From assembly GCA_016748015.1 (NCBI GenBank), contig JAAOMT010000029.1:422896-486895 (forward strand): a DNA stretch of 64,000 bases, in the 5' to 3' direction. Of the stretch, positions 33,751 through 44,315 are shown piece after piece. Under the pieces are notes generated by a model that saw only the letters and a list, made by a program, of their open reading frames with translations, had not been told where the DNA came from and did not search any database. Source of the DNA: Geosiphon pyriformis (lineage: Eukaryota > Glomeromycota > Glomeromycetes > Archaeosporales > Geosiphonaceae). Positions within the stretch are counted from its first letter, which is position 1, and each line of letters begins with the position of its first letter. Position numbers and translations under genes: made by a program.

Positions 33751-35640
33751 TTAGTTGTTGTGAGTTGGGGTGATTTTGGCATTCTCATCGATATAATTGG
33801 TTGTCTTGAATAAAATAATTTCGGGCTTGTTTTTGTATGGTACTCTGTTCCTGTTAAGATAATATCTTCTTGAAACATAGTGTTGATAAGTACTGATGTA
33901 GTCGTTGATAAGTGAGTGTGTCCATGGGTCTGGGATTAGGTTTGTGACATCATCAACAAACTGTTGGCATTGGTGTTTTTGGATCCTTTCTTGTAATAGA
34001 CTTTGAGTGGGAATTGTTACAGATAAGTACTTCATCTCACATATTTTTCTTCTAATTGTGGATTGTTGAGTAAACAAATAAGTTCTTTGTGGTCGGTATA
34101 TAAGTCAAATGGTTGATTAAGGTAATGTTTCCAAGTCTGTACAGCCCAATAAATGGCGAGACATTCCAGATCTGTTGTGCTGTAATTTTTTTCTGCTGAG
34201 TTAGTGCTGCGACTAGCATAGACAACTGGATGTTCTCTATTGTCTGGTCCTATCTGTGATAAGACTGCTCCTAGAGCATTTTTTGAGGCATCTATAGCAA
34301 CAATGAACCATTTAGTAAAATCTAGGTAAATCAGGATTGAGGATGTGATCAATTGCTGCTTGAGATAGTCGAATGCTTTCTGTTGATCTTCTTTCCACAA
34401 GTACGGTACGTATTTGGACAACAATTGATGGAGTGGTTTTGTGATGTTCGAGAAACCTTTGACAAATCGACGATAATATCCTGCCAATCCTAGAAATCCT
34501 TGTAATTCTCTGAGGTTGATTGGGACTAGAAAATCTTTGACTTTTTGTACTTTATCTAGATCGGGTTTAACTCCGTCCTTGCTGATTACATGTCTTAGAA
34601 ATTTTAACTTAGTTTTTCCAAAGAAGCACTTCTTAGGATTGAATTTCAATCTGGCATTACAAAGGCATACGAAAACTTGTTGCAGGTGGAGCAGATGGTC
34701 TTTGAATGTTTCGGAGAACACATTTGTGTCATTTAAGTAGACTATTACTGATTTTCAAAGGATTTCTTTGTATACTACATCTATTAAGCGTTGAAATGTG
34801 GCAGGAGCATTACAAAGTCCAAAAGGCATTACGTTAAACTCGAAGTTTCCATCTCGAGTGGTAAACACTGTTTTTTCTTTGTCTTTGGGGTCTATTTCAA
34901 CTTGTCAGTAACCATTTGCTAAATCTAATGATGAGAACCATTTCTTTTTCTTTAGATTGTCCAGAATTTCCTGGATGAGGGGAGTGGAATAACTATCTTC
35001 TTGTGTGATGCTATTTAGTTTTCAATAATCTACGCAGAATCACACTTTTCTGTTTTTTTTGGTGACCAAGACTACTGGTGAGGACCAAAGGCTTAACGAT
35101 TCTTTGATTAGGCTGTTATCAAGCATCCATTGCATTTCTTACTTAATTAGGTTATCACCAGATGGGAGTACGCAGTAAGCTCATTGCTTAATTGGTCGAG
35201 CATCTCCCGTATTAATCTGATGCTTCACGATGTCGGTGCATCTGAACTCATTTTCACTGGCAAAGACATCAACATACTGATTCAGAAGGACTTTGAATTG
35301 CATTTGTTGCAGAGTACTTAAATTTCCTAAATTCAATTTATTGATCTCTTCTGGTGTAAACAAGTAACTTTCTTTTGGCAAATTCCATACTTGTGAGGTA
35401 ATGTTACAGAATAAGAATAATTGTGCAAAATCTGGAATGGACTGGGGTTTTTCAGAATTCTGAATATCTGTGGATATAGAGCTGATAAGAGTCCCTGCGG
35501 GGATTTCAATGACATTTTCTGTCAGGTTGTGAATGGGGATTTTGAAGTGTTTATGGGCTTTGGCCAGTAGGTATAGATTAACAACATTGGCTAGGGAACA
35601 GATTTTGGAACTGGCTTCAAATAACAAGGCTTGATCTTGG
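33751..35640 (-). pseudogene. pol: Gy2 reverse transcriptase and RNase H
   Basis: The segment 35627-35181 holds the post-dUTPase domain and RT N-terminus (NAR-type IKQ, FASENEF). RT palm residues follow with stops. The active-site box reads VIVYLNDTNVF (about 34730), so YLDD has lost its first Asp. The open stretch 34721-34032 covers the RT C-terminus (FLRHVISKDG, FLGLAGYYRRFVKGF) and RNase H with intact VAIDASKNALGAVLSQ and LYTDHKELICLL. RNase H is better preserved here than in Gy1. Confidence 0.85.
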
Positions 35641-36250
35641 ATCTTTCAATTCACCTTGAGGATATATTGTTGGTATGAGGGAATGGAGATGATGGTGTCA
35701 GTATTGATAAATTCTACCTGGTTACTGTCTTCCTTCATAAAATTAACTGGTATGTTTCCTCTTCCACTTGATCCAAACCCATTGATTTCTTGGGCAGTGA
35801 GGCCTAACTCTTCTTAGGTTGTTACTGGGGTTAATTGGGGTATTTTGACTAGGGATAGAAAGATAGCTTGGGCAATCTTTTCTTGTGATTTTATTTTGTA
35901 GGGTCTGTTCAAATTGTTCTGTAGCATTACGATAATGTTTCCCGTGTAACCGGCATCAATGATTCTTCTTTTTATGTTGATTTTTTTCTTGGCTAGACTA
36001 GATTAAGAGACAACTTGTACCATTGTATTAACAAGAATTTTTAATGCTATCTTAAGATCTATTTTTACGAGGGAATGTGGGGCTATAATGATGAGTGATT
36101 GTCCAGGGTATTGTAGGTCAAAACCAACATCAGTGTCATGCACTCTTTCAGGGCAGATTCCTTCTTTATTGTCACTGTACCATTTTAGCTCTAGTTCTTT
36201 GGATAGGTCAGAATATGCGAGATACTATTCTGTTTCAGTATCCTCAGTTG
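35641..36250 (-). pseudogene. Gy2 dUTPase domain
   Basis: Minus-strand translation shows all five motif positions: DTDVGFDL, then S*SSLAKKKI (the conserved Arg codon is a stop), IIDAGYTGNI, KIAQAIF and EINGFGSSGRG. The domain lies between the Cys-rich region and RT as in Gy1, so the dUTPase predates the split of Gy1 and Gy2. The protein would have cleared dUTP during cDNA synthesis. This copy is broken in motif 2. Confidence 0.8.
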
Positions 36251-37287
36251 GATCTTGAAACAACATGTCCTTGGTGATCAATACCTCTTCTTCGGGCTCA
36301 GATAGTTTGGTGATTGGAAACAGTATTCTTGGAGGCAGCTTGAACATAAGATCACATTTGTTGTAGTACTGGAAGTGACAGAGAATCAAATAGTGATTGC
36401 ACAATTTGGTATTCAAATTGGCCAACCTTTGCTCTTGTTCTTTGCAAGTCAGGACCAATTCCTAATATTGGTTCTGAAATGCATCTGGGTCATCTGTGAA
36501 AAAATCATCCTTGGGGTAATCAGGTCCATTATATTTAGGCATTCAAGGATTGTCCTTGATTTTTCGTATTTCTTTGGGTGTGATGCCTTTGGCCTTGGCA
36601 CTTGCCATTCTAGATTTCATGGTCATCATGTGGATAACCATTTAGCCTGTTGAGTGCTTGTTTCCAAGCATTCTTGATGAGGGTTTCTTTTTGTACCCAA
36701 TTGTTGATTAATATGGTGTATTGACAAGTCTCGTCACATGTTCTTCCTTTGCTAGGCACATCATTCCAGAGTCCTTCATCTGGCAGGATTTCGCCACATA
36801 TAAGACATGGCGTGTTGTCCCACTTGTCTTGTCATTTTGGTCATTCAAATCTTTTCAATAAACAAGGTCTGCAATAGTATTTGGTGGTGGTGGGCTATTC
36901 TTCATTGTCCCCGATACATGCACTCATAGTGGATAGTTTTTTTCCACAATTGACACATATTAGTCTTGGGGGTTGGTAAAATAAGTTTCTTTAGTTCGAG
37001 GTTACGTATCTTAGTGATGACGATTGGGGTTCTTCTTTGGCTCTGCCTTTTCCTTTTTTTTCCCAGGTTGGTGGTGGGAGTAGTTCAGTTTGATAATCAT
37101 TCACCCATGAAACCTGATAGGTCTTGATGGTTGGTGGCATTGATGTATCTTCGAATTTAATAAGAGGTTCCTCAGTATGTTGGGTTTTAAAGTATCTGCA
37201 CGTAGCTGGGACTTGGGCATGCTGTCTGTTAAATGTGAGTTGAAGTTCTTAGGTGTTCCAGTCGAGAGTGGCATTGGCTTTTGACAA
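36251..37287 (-). pseudogene. pol: Gy2 Cys-rich domain and linkers
   Basis: On the minus strand this region carries repeated Cys pairs (for example CDETCQYT near 36735, and paired Cys near 36790-36960) and a later segment with LCHFQYYNKCDLMF (near 36360) corresponding to CDFQYCNKCDLIY in Gy1. The order protease, Cys-rich block, acidic linker, dUTPase matches Gy1. Frame changes occur between the protease and this region. Confidence 0.6.
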
Positions 37288-37878
37288 CTAGTTGTTTCCT
37301 ACTAGAGCTTGATATTGAGTAGCTTCCATGACGAGTACTTTAATAGGGATTTGGATTCCATTAATCTCGAAGGGGAAGTTGTCAATTTCTTCTATCAGGG
37401 TTTTTGTGTTCCTATCCACTGTAATGATCCGGGCGGTAGCAGCACGGTCTACTCGGCGACCTAGTTGGTTCATGAACTGCTTCGTGATTATGCTACCAGC
37501 TGATCTGCTATCCAGGATTAATTTAATGTCTATTCTTCTGACTCTGGTATTGGTATATAGGACCATTATTGGTTTATTCTGATTGATGGCTGCTCCACTA
37601 AAAAGGCTATGGGTGTTCAAATTATTGATGTCAAAAGGAAATATGGTGGCTAGAGTGGTGTCTTCAGTAATAGTGGCTGGTAAGATATTGCTTTTTGTTT
37701 GCTTGGAAGGTTGGGAAATTCGTTCTATATCCCCCCTTTCTACAAGTGTAGATTTATCAAAATCCTGGTCTTCCATAAGACCAAGATAGAAAGCTTGATT
37801 TGGGTATCCAGTTGGTGTTGGTCGAAATTGGGCAGGACTGCAAGGGATTGGTCGAGACAGTCCACTGTTGGTTTGCAC
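37288..37878 (-). pseudogene. pol: Gy2 retropepsin
   Basis: A segment of 196 codons is in the same frame as gag. The active site reads LILDSRSAGSIITKQF, so the Gly of D-S-G is Arg (GGA to AGA type change), which predicts an inactive protease. The flap-like ITVDRNTKT and DNFPFEINGI follow. The upstream part contains the Gag tail. Confidence 0.8.
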
Positions 37879-39770
37879 CTGATTGTTGTTAAGATTCCTC
37901 CATCTCTGATTATAGTCTATAACTCAAAATCTGGACAGGCTGTAAGGGGAAGTTTGATAGTGAGAGATTGCTTGTGTCATTGGTGGTGGTTGATAATAAT
38001 TCTGGGACAGTGGTTGAGTGTACGGAACTTGTTGTGCATATAGGGGTGGTTGATTCTGAAGTATGGAATATTAGGGTACCATGTTTTGCTGATATCTGGG
38101 TTGCTGATATGAGTTTCCTTGATTTTGGTCTATGATCTTTCTTCTGCAGTCACGGGCAATGTGTTCAGGTTTCTGGCAGTAGTAACAGTTGTGGGGATCA
38201 GATCTCCAAGGTTGTTGCTGTTGCTGACAGTTCTGTTGCTGTAGGTATCTGCTGTTGTTGTTATTTTCTCTCCATTGGGGTGGTTGGTAAGTTCCTGTAG
38301 TTCCAGCTAAGAATCTCTCAATTTTTTGAGTTAATTTCTCACTCAATTGGGTTATCTTTGTGTCGATGTCAGAGGTTCCATTAATGGCTAAATTAACGGC
38401 TTGGGTATGGTTTGCTTCTTGTTCTGCAGACTCCAAATCGCGAGTGAGAGCGACAGCATCTTGTAAACTGGTCAGATGACGGGGTTTTATGGATCTTAGA
38501 ATACTACTCCGCAATTCTTTAATAAATTGATTAAGAACTTGTGCCATGGTGTAGTAGTCTCTTTTGATAGCTAATATTTGACACAGGATTTGATTGAATC
38601 GTCCGAGATAAGTAATTACTGCTTCGTGATCTTTTTGTTTAATTATGCTGAATTGATTCTGCAATTGGATTAATGTATTGGGGTCACAGAAGTATTGCAG
38701 AAATACGAGTTTAAACTCGGTAAAGGAGGTAGGCTTCTCTGCCAGGCTCTGGTATCACGAATTGGCAGTTCCAGTCAGAAAGAATGGCAGTGTCTGAATT
38801 GTGTGGTTGTTGTTCTAACTGTTAGTGATAATTGCTTTCTTGGCATCTGCGATCCAAGAATATGCATTATCTTCTTCACCAGAAAATTTTTCCAATTTAG
38901 CAATATCCCAGTAAGCCATGATCCAGTTAATGGGTGGGGTGTTACTAGTTATGTTTAAAGGGATTGGTGTCCACATATTCGAGTGTTCTCCGGGTGCTAA
39001 TGCTGGTTGTTTTCCTTTGTCGTTTGAACCAATAGGTTGTAAGATAGCTGTTTCTTCTGTCAGAAGAGATGCTAATTCTGCTAGGTTTTGTGCTGGTGGC
39101 TGTTCCCAAGTTGACAGGTTTCCTTCTGTTTGACCAGCTGCTGGGGTAAGATTTTCAAACAGTGATCTGTATTTTCTTAGTGATTTGGTCCAATTGTGTT
39201 GATTCCAAGAGTGTGGATTTCCAGGAGTTTGTGGTGTTTCCAACTGGATTTCCAGGGGTGGGTTGAATACAATTCTACTTTGGGGTGTCTGATGGTATGA
39301 TGGAATTGTTGGGGAGAGGACCCTTGGTTTCTTGTTGACCATGGACTTGGCTTGGGCAGTTACGGGGTTATTGGATTTGTTTTTGTATTTCTTAAAGTCG
39401 GATTCTATTGGTTGTTGTACTTGAGGGAATCGTTGTGCCACGTAATATTTAATGTATCAATTATGTGCAGAGTTTCAGTGATTGCTCGGGTAGTCGTGGC
39501 TGTTGAGTACCCTAGTAAGCTTTGATGGATTTGTTCTCCAAGTCTTTCTGTATCAGTTGCGCAGCCTAACAAGCAGTCAATTTTTGCATTGATATAGTTA
39601 CAAAAATCACTTTCTGCGTAAGCAGTTTCTGCTGGTATTCCTAGGTCTTTTCAAAAGTATTGAAATAATGCTTTTTTGTATGAGGAGTGGTCCTTTTTTA
39701 TTGTTCCAATAGTTACCACTTTTATGTATTTTTGGGGGTGCTCTGTTTTTGTGAATTTATAACCTCACAG
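37879..39770 (-). pseudogene. gag: Gy2 gag
   Basis: Two long segments in one frame (39441-38815 and 38664-38071) give a Pro/Gln-rich linker, the AKLEKFSGEEDNAYSWI entry to the capsid-like domain, ILNQ-type helices (MAQVLNQFIKELRSS) and a CCHC knuckle CYYCQKPEHIARDC (about 38180). The N-terminal domain lies upstream to about 39770 and resembles that of Gy1 (a DLGIPAETAY region versus QLLGLNNNHY). The main break between the segments is a stop near 38813. Confidence 0.8.
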
Positions 39771-39779
39771 GGAGCACCA
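39763..39779 (-). other. Gy2 primer-binding site
   Basis: On the minus strand TGGTGCTCCCTGTGAGG begins two bases after the 5' LTR. It is identical to the Gy1-a site over 17 bases. Confidence 0.75.
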
Positions 39780-39781
39780 AA

Positions 39782-40815
39782 TGTTATAGGTAAACTTGGT
39801 GGGTATGGGAAATGGTAACATTTAGTGCTCTTAATTATTGGTGATGCGTCTTCCGTGTAATTCTGTTGGCTTAGTCTTGATTATCAGTCTCTGAAGGTCT
39901 ATTTCTGAATGTGAATTTTACCCGTTGAGTTTTTTAGTTATAAGACACAGAGTTTGTCTTTTGTCAATTGCAACATTTTTTGTAAATGTGAGCTTTCTTC
40001 TCCAAGCTAACGAGCACAGTCATTAGGGTCTAGCGTTGTCTTTTCACCCTTCTGGTAAGCTAACAAGATAATGTTAATATCTAAAACTTAGGGGGAGCTT
40101 CCCTTTTTTACCAGGCTATCACGAAGTTTATTCCCAGACAGTCGATTTTATTATGTTGCTGCTCCACAAAAATAAGACAGAAAAAGAAAGAAAAAGAAAA
40201 AGAAAAGAAAAGAAAAGAGAAAAAAGATAAATTAGTATTGTCAATCACTGTGATCAAGAGCGATTGGTCCAAATTATTAATAGGTTTGAGGCAGTTATGC
40301 TAAGAGCATCTGTTCTAGAATGGAGGTACGAGACAAGAGTTAATTTATGTAAATTCTATAAAGTTCGAGAATATGAATTTGTGATTCTGATTTCTTTAAT
40401 AATTGGTTTATTTCAGGAGATGAAATAGGGAAGATAATAAAAGATGAAGGGGTATGGATATTTTTAATTCTGGTCTAGAGATTCGTATCTATCTGTCTGT
40501 CTTTTCTCACTTCTACAACTACTTGCTTTTATATATTCTTTTGGTTTTACAGAATTGCTTTCAATTGTCTCGCTATCACTAGCTATTGCTTTGTTGTTTC
40601 TGTTATTGCTTCGTTTTTCTATGTTATCACTAGTTATCTTATATTATAACATGTTATTTGATGTTATTATATGTTATTCTGTGTTATCCTGCATTATAAC
40701 ATGTTATCCTACATTATAATGCATTATCCAACATTATTGCATGTTATTCTGTGTTATGTTACATTTTGGTCATGTTTCTTCATAACTTTGGATTGGTTTT
40801 TCTATTTAGATAACA
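39782..40815 (-). repeat. Gy2 5' LTR (right copy)
   Basis: The complete LTR of 1034 bp has TGTTATAGG and AGATAACA ends. A hairpin with TGATCA lies near 40244-40266 on the minus strand, and the tandem array is at 40620-40760. Confidence 0.9.
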
Positions 40816-41836
40816 ATGTGTACCAGCCATGTGTGGCCACTTCAAGACTTCTCTAAGAGAGAAACTATTGATTGAACTGGAGGAGGTGAAAAAAAAACCT
40901 ACTTAAAAAGCTTACCAAGTCTCTTGGGCCAACGCTGACCACAACAAACTACCACCCATACTATCATAGGACAACAAAGAGAAAAAGAAAGAAAAAGAAA
41001 AACTTACCTGAAGAACAAATCAGGGATTTTGAAGTGATGACAGCCAAAATAAACCAACCACAGAATGAACTTAGGAAGAAAAAAGAAAAGGAAAAGAACA
41101 AGAAGAAGAGCCAGCACAATCTACTACCTCTACATATGTCCCATATTCTACACAACCTCAGGCCACCTACCGTCAATCTAAACTCAAATGTGTCACTTGC
41201 GGCAAGAAATTGTTGACAATGGGCACATGTTGTGACAACAACAAAAACTGGCAGACAGCAACATGATACTATTGTTGCCCATGTGTCATTGAATGCGATG
41301 GCTGACCACTAAAAATAGAAAAATGGGACAATACATCATGCCTAGCATACAGAGAAATGCTTCTGGATGAAGGAATGTAGAATGACATTCCAGGGTGAGA
41401 AGGAACGTGTGATAAAACATGCCAGTACACAATCCTAATAAATGATTGGGTACAAAAAGAGACCTCAATCCATGATGCATGGAAACGAGTCTTAAAATGT
41501 TTGAAAAGCTACCCACATGACAAATATGAGATCTGGAGAATGGCATATGCAATGGCAGAAGGAGCTACAGCCAGTGAGTTGTAGGAAATCAAAACCAATC
41601 TATTATCTCTCCCAGAGCCAGAATATGTTGCAACGTTGGACGTTTTTGGTAATGTTGAGAATGATTCCGAGAAATTTCATGAACACTACTAACAACTAGC
41701 ACCCACAAGAGAAAAACAAAAAGAGCGGTTAGCATAGCTAAACACTCAATTATGTGACCACTGTTTGATCCCATGTGACTTTTAATATTGTAATAAGTGT
41801 GATCTCATTTACAATCTACCAATTCACATAATCTAC
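40816..41836 (+). pseudogene. pol: Gy1-b linker and Cys-rich domain
   Basis: Gy1-b resumes at about GTACCAGCCATGTG, equivalent to 15318 of Gy1-a. After a Lys-rich run, the frame of RT shows CVTCGKKL, a CC pair, YYCCPCVIEC, CDKTCQ and later CDHCLIPCDF and CNKCDL. Trp, Gln and Arg codons are replaced by stops at several points. The Cys spacing is the same as in Gy1-a, which supports a genuine zinc-binding unit. Confidence 0.65.
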
Positions 41837-43495
41837 ATGATCCCAGAGGAAGAGGAACCAATCAGCAGCTGCATATTGGAATCAGGATCACCATTCGATC
41901 CCAATTCAAACTCCGACAATGATGACGACAAAAACACTGGTTTCAGTTTTTTTCAATATGGCAACAACAACAATACTGATTCCAACTCAGATTCAAACTT
42001 TGATACAAAATACGAACAATATATTGCAATCCCTGACCTCACCAGGGAATTGGAACTAAAATGGTTTAGTAATAATGATGAGAGTATCATGTCTGAACAT
42101 GTGCATAATATTGATGCTGGATTTGATCTGAGATATCCAGGAAAAGAGGTCATCAAATTGGAACCACATTTATGCACTTGCATTGATCTGAAAGTAGCAC
42201 TAGAAATTCCGGCAACAACAATGGTTCAATTAGCATCTAGGAGTAGTTTAGCAAAAAGAGAGATTAATATAAGAGGAGGAATAATTGACATAGAATATGT
42301 AGGAAATATCATTGCTATGTTACAAAATGACTCAGAAAAAGCCTATATAATAGAGCCCAACAAAAAGATAGCACAGGCAATATTCCTGCTTCTGGTTAGA
42401 GTAGCTCAGTTAATATCAGTGAGAAAAAGAAAGGAATTAGGAATAACAGTAAAAGGAATACAGGGATTCGGATCAACAGATAGAATAGATGTGCCAGTCA
42501 ATATGGCAGAAGAAGAAATTGTTGGCCAAGGAGAAATTATCTCAACTGGTCAAGCAATTTCCATTCCACTATATGATCAGTACATGATAACAATAGAGAG
42601 AGAAGTAAAAGACCAAGCACAAATTTTTGAAGCAGAAGCAAGTCTTTGTAAATCAGGAGAAGTTGGACTCATCAATCTTTACTTACCAGCCAAGAACTAT
42701 AACCACATCAAAATTCCCATCTACAACAACACTGGAAATATTGTCAATATACCAGAAGGAACCATCATCAGATATTTGACCACAGAAATAGAGAATCAAC
42801 CACTAAGCACCATTCCAGACTTTTCACAGCTTTGTGGATATGTCAATATCACATCACAAACAATATACAAACGAAGTGAATGTTATTTGCTCCAACCAAA
42901 ACAGTTGGAACAAATAAACATGGGAAACTTAGATTCACTCCAATGTATGCAACTTAAGATGTTGCTCAACAATTTCAATGACATCTTTGTCAGCAAAAAC
43001 GAGTTTGGCCGAACTGACATCATCCAGCATCAGATCAAGACTGGAAATGCAATGCCAATTAAACAAAGAGCATATAGAGTACTACCAGCTAGCCACGAGA
43101 TCATTTGTCAAGAAATAAACCGAATGCTTAACAATGGGCTAATTCAGTCATCAATGAGCCCATGGTCATCACCAGTGGTACTCATTTGGAAAAAGAATGG
43201 GAAAATTTGCTTTTGTGTGGATTATAGAAAACTCAATAGAGTAACTCATAAAGATAGCTACCTTACTTTATGGATCCAAGAATTATTCGACGCTTTTGGT
43301 GAAAACAAATGGTTTTCAACATTAGACCTGGACAGTAGTTACTGGCAAGTAGCCATGGATCCAGCCAACAAAGAAAAGACAGCATTTACCACCAGAGAAG
43401 AAAATTTTGAATTTGAAGTAATGCCATTTGGCTTAATTAATGCACCAGCCACTTTCCAACAGCTAATGGAAATTGTTTATATTGGCTTATTGTGA
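41837..43495 (+). CDS. pol: Gy1-b acidic linker, dUTPase and RT N-terminal half (552 codons open)
   Basis: This is the longest continuous frame in the window. Residues 1-60 are an acidic Ser/Asn-rich linker. The dUTPase motifs are DAGFDL (93-98), SRSSLA (134-139), GGIIDIEYVGNI (147-158), KIAQAIF (177-183) and GIQGFGST (207-214): all five are present and in order. A beta-rich stretch (about 265-325) precedes RT: FCVDYRKLN, STLDLDSSYWQV (about 494-505) and VMPFGLINAPATF (about 528-540). It ends at a TGA (43493-43495) just before the YLDD region, the same codon as in Gy1-a. It is part of a larger broken Pol rather than a free-standing gene, and the first Met is only the first in this open segment. 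Confidence 0.85.
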   Translation: MIPEEEEPISSCILESGSPFDPNSNSDNDDDKNTGFSFFQYGNNNNTDSNSDSNFDTKYEQYIAIPDLTRELELKWFSNNDESIMSEHVHNIDAGFDLRYPGKEVIKLEPHLCTCIDLKVALEIPATTMVQLASRSSLAKREINIRGGIIDIEYVGNIIAMLQNDSEKAYIIEPNKKIAQAIFLLLVRVAQLISVRKRKELGITVKGIQGFGSTDRIDVPVNMAEEEIVGQGEIISTGQAISIPLYDQYMITIEREVKDQAQIFEAEASLCKSGEVGLINLYLPAKNYNHIKIPIYNNTGNIVNIPEGTIIRYLTTEIENQPLSTIPDFSQLCGYVNITSQTIYKRSECYLLQPKQLEQINMGNLDSLQCMQLKMLLNNFNDIFVSKNEFGRTDIIQHQIKTGNAMPIKQRAYRVLPASHEIICQEINRMLNNGLIQSSMSPWSSPVVLIWKKNGKICFCVDYRKLNRVTHKDSYLTLWIQELFDAFGENKWFSTLDLDSSYWQVAMDPANKEKTAFTTREENFEFEVMPFGLINAPATFQQLMEIVYIGLL

Positions 43496-44315
43496 AAATC
43501 AGTAGTTGTATACTTGAATGACACCAATGTATTCTCAAAAACATTTGATAATTATCTTCATCATCTTCAACAAGTGTTCGAAAGACTAAGAAGAGCAGAA
43601 CTAAAATTAAATGCAACAAAGTGCTTTTTTGGCAAGACAGAACTAAAATTCTTGGGATACATAGTTAGCAAAGATGGCATCAAAACAGATCCAGAGAAAA
43701 TAGAGATAGTAAAGAACTTTCCAGTGCCAACTAATATGACAGAACTAAAATTATTCTTGAGATTCACCAGCTACTATTGATATTTTATCAAGAACTTTTC
43801 CAAGATAGCGCAGCCACTCAACCAACTACAAACCAAAAATACAAAATATGAATAAACAAAAAGTCAACAAGAAGCTTTTAATATTCTGAAAAGAAAGCTC
43901 ATTCAAGCTCCAGTACTGATCTATCCAGATCACAGCAAACCATTCATCATTACTACCAATGCATCTGGCCAAGCATTGGGAGCAATATTATCTCAGAGAG
44001 GATCAAACAACAGAGAACATCTAGTAGCATATGCCAGCAGAGATTTAACACCAGCCAAAAAGAACTATGGAACACCAGAGCAAGAACACTTAGCAATATA
44101 CTGAGCAGTCATGAAATAGAAAGAATACTTGAGCCAGAAGTTTGAAGTATACACAAATCACAAAGAACTAACATTACTTCAAAAACAAGAATTTGGAGAT
44201 GGAAGACAGTTAAGATGGAAAATGGCACTCACACCATATAATTATACTATACATTATAAAAAGGGAAAAGACAACAAAAATACTGACAGTTTGTTGCAAA
44301 TGAGACAAATTTAAG
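43496..44315 (+). pseudogene. pol: Gy1-b RT C-terminal part and RNase H
   Basis: The active-site box is VVYLNDTNVFSKT, with the first Asp changed to Asn (Gy1-a has lost the second). TECFFGKTELKFL-type RT thumb sequence is followed by a stop at 43778-43780, and RNase H has FIITTNASGQALGAILSQ. Stops at the same codons as Gy1-a include those in SYY*YFIKNF, KYE*, IY*AVMK*KEY and RQI*. Confidence 0.85.

Larger units (their letters stand above)
30668..40815 (-). mobile_element. Gy2: Ty3/Gypsy element with dUTPase, nested in Gy1-b, opposite strand
   Basis: The 5' LTR is at the right (39782-40815) and the 3' LTR at the left (about 30668-31732). Internal order on the minus strand is primer site, gag, protease, Cys-rich domain, dUTPase, RT, RNase H, integrase, third ORF and polypurine tract. 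The right junction is clean (ATAACA then Gy1 sequence). The left junction lacks the first 18 bp of the LTR and about 80 bp of Gy1, so no target duplication can be read. Stops and Asp-to-Asn changes inactivate pol. Confidence 0.9.
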
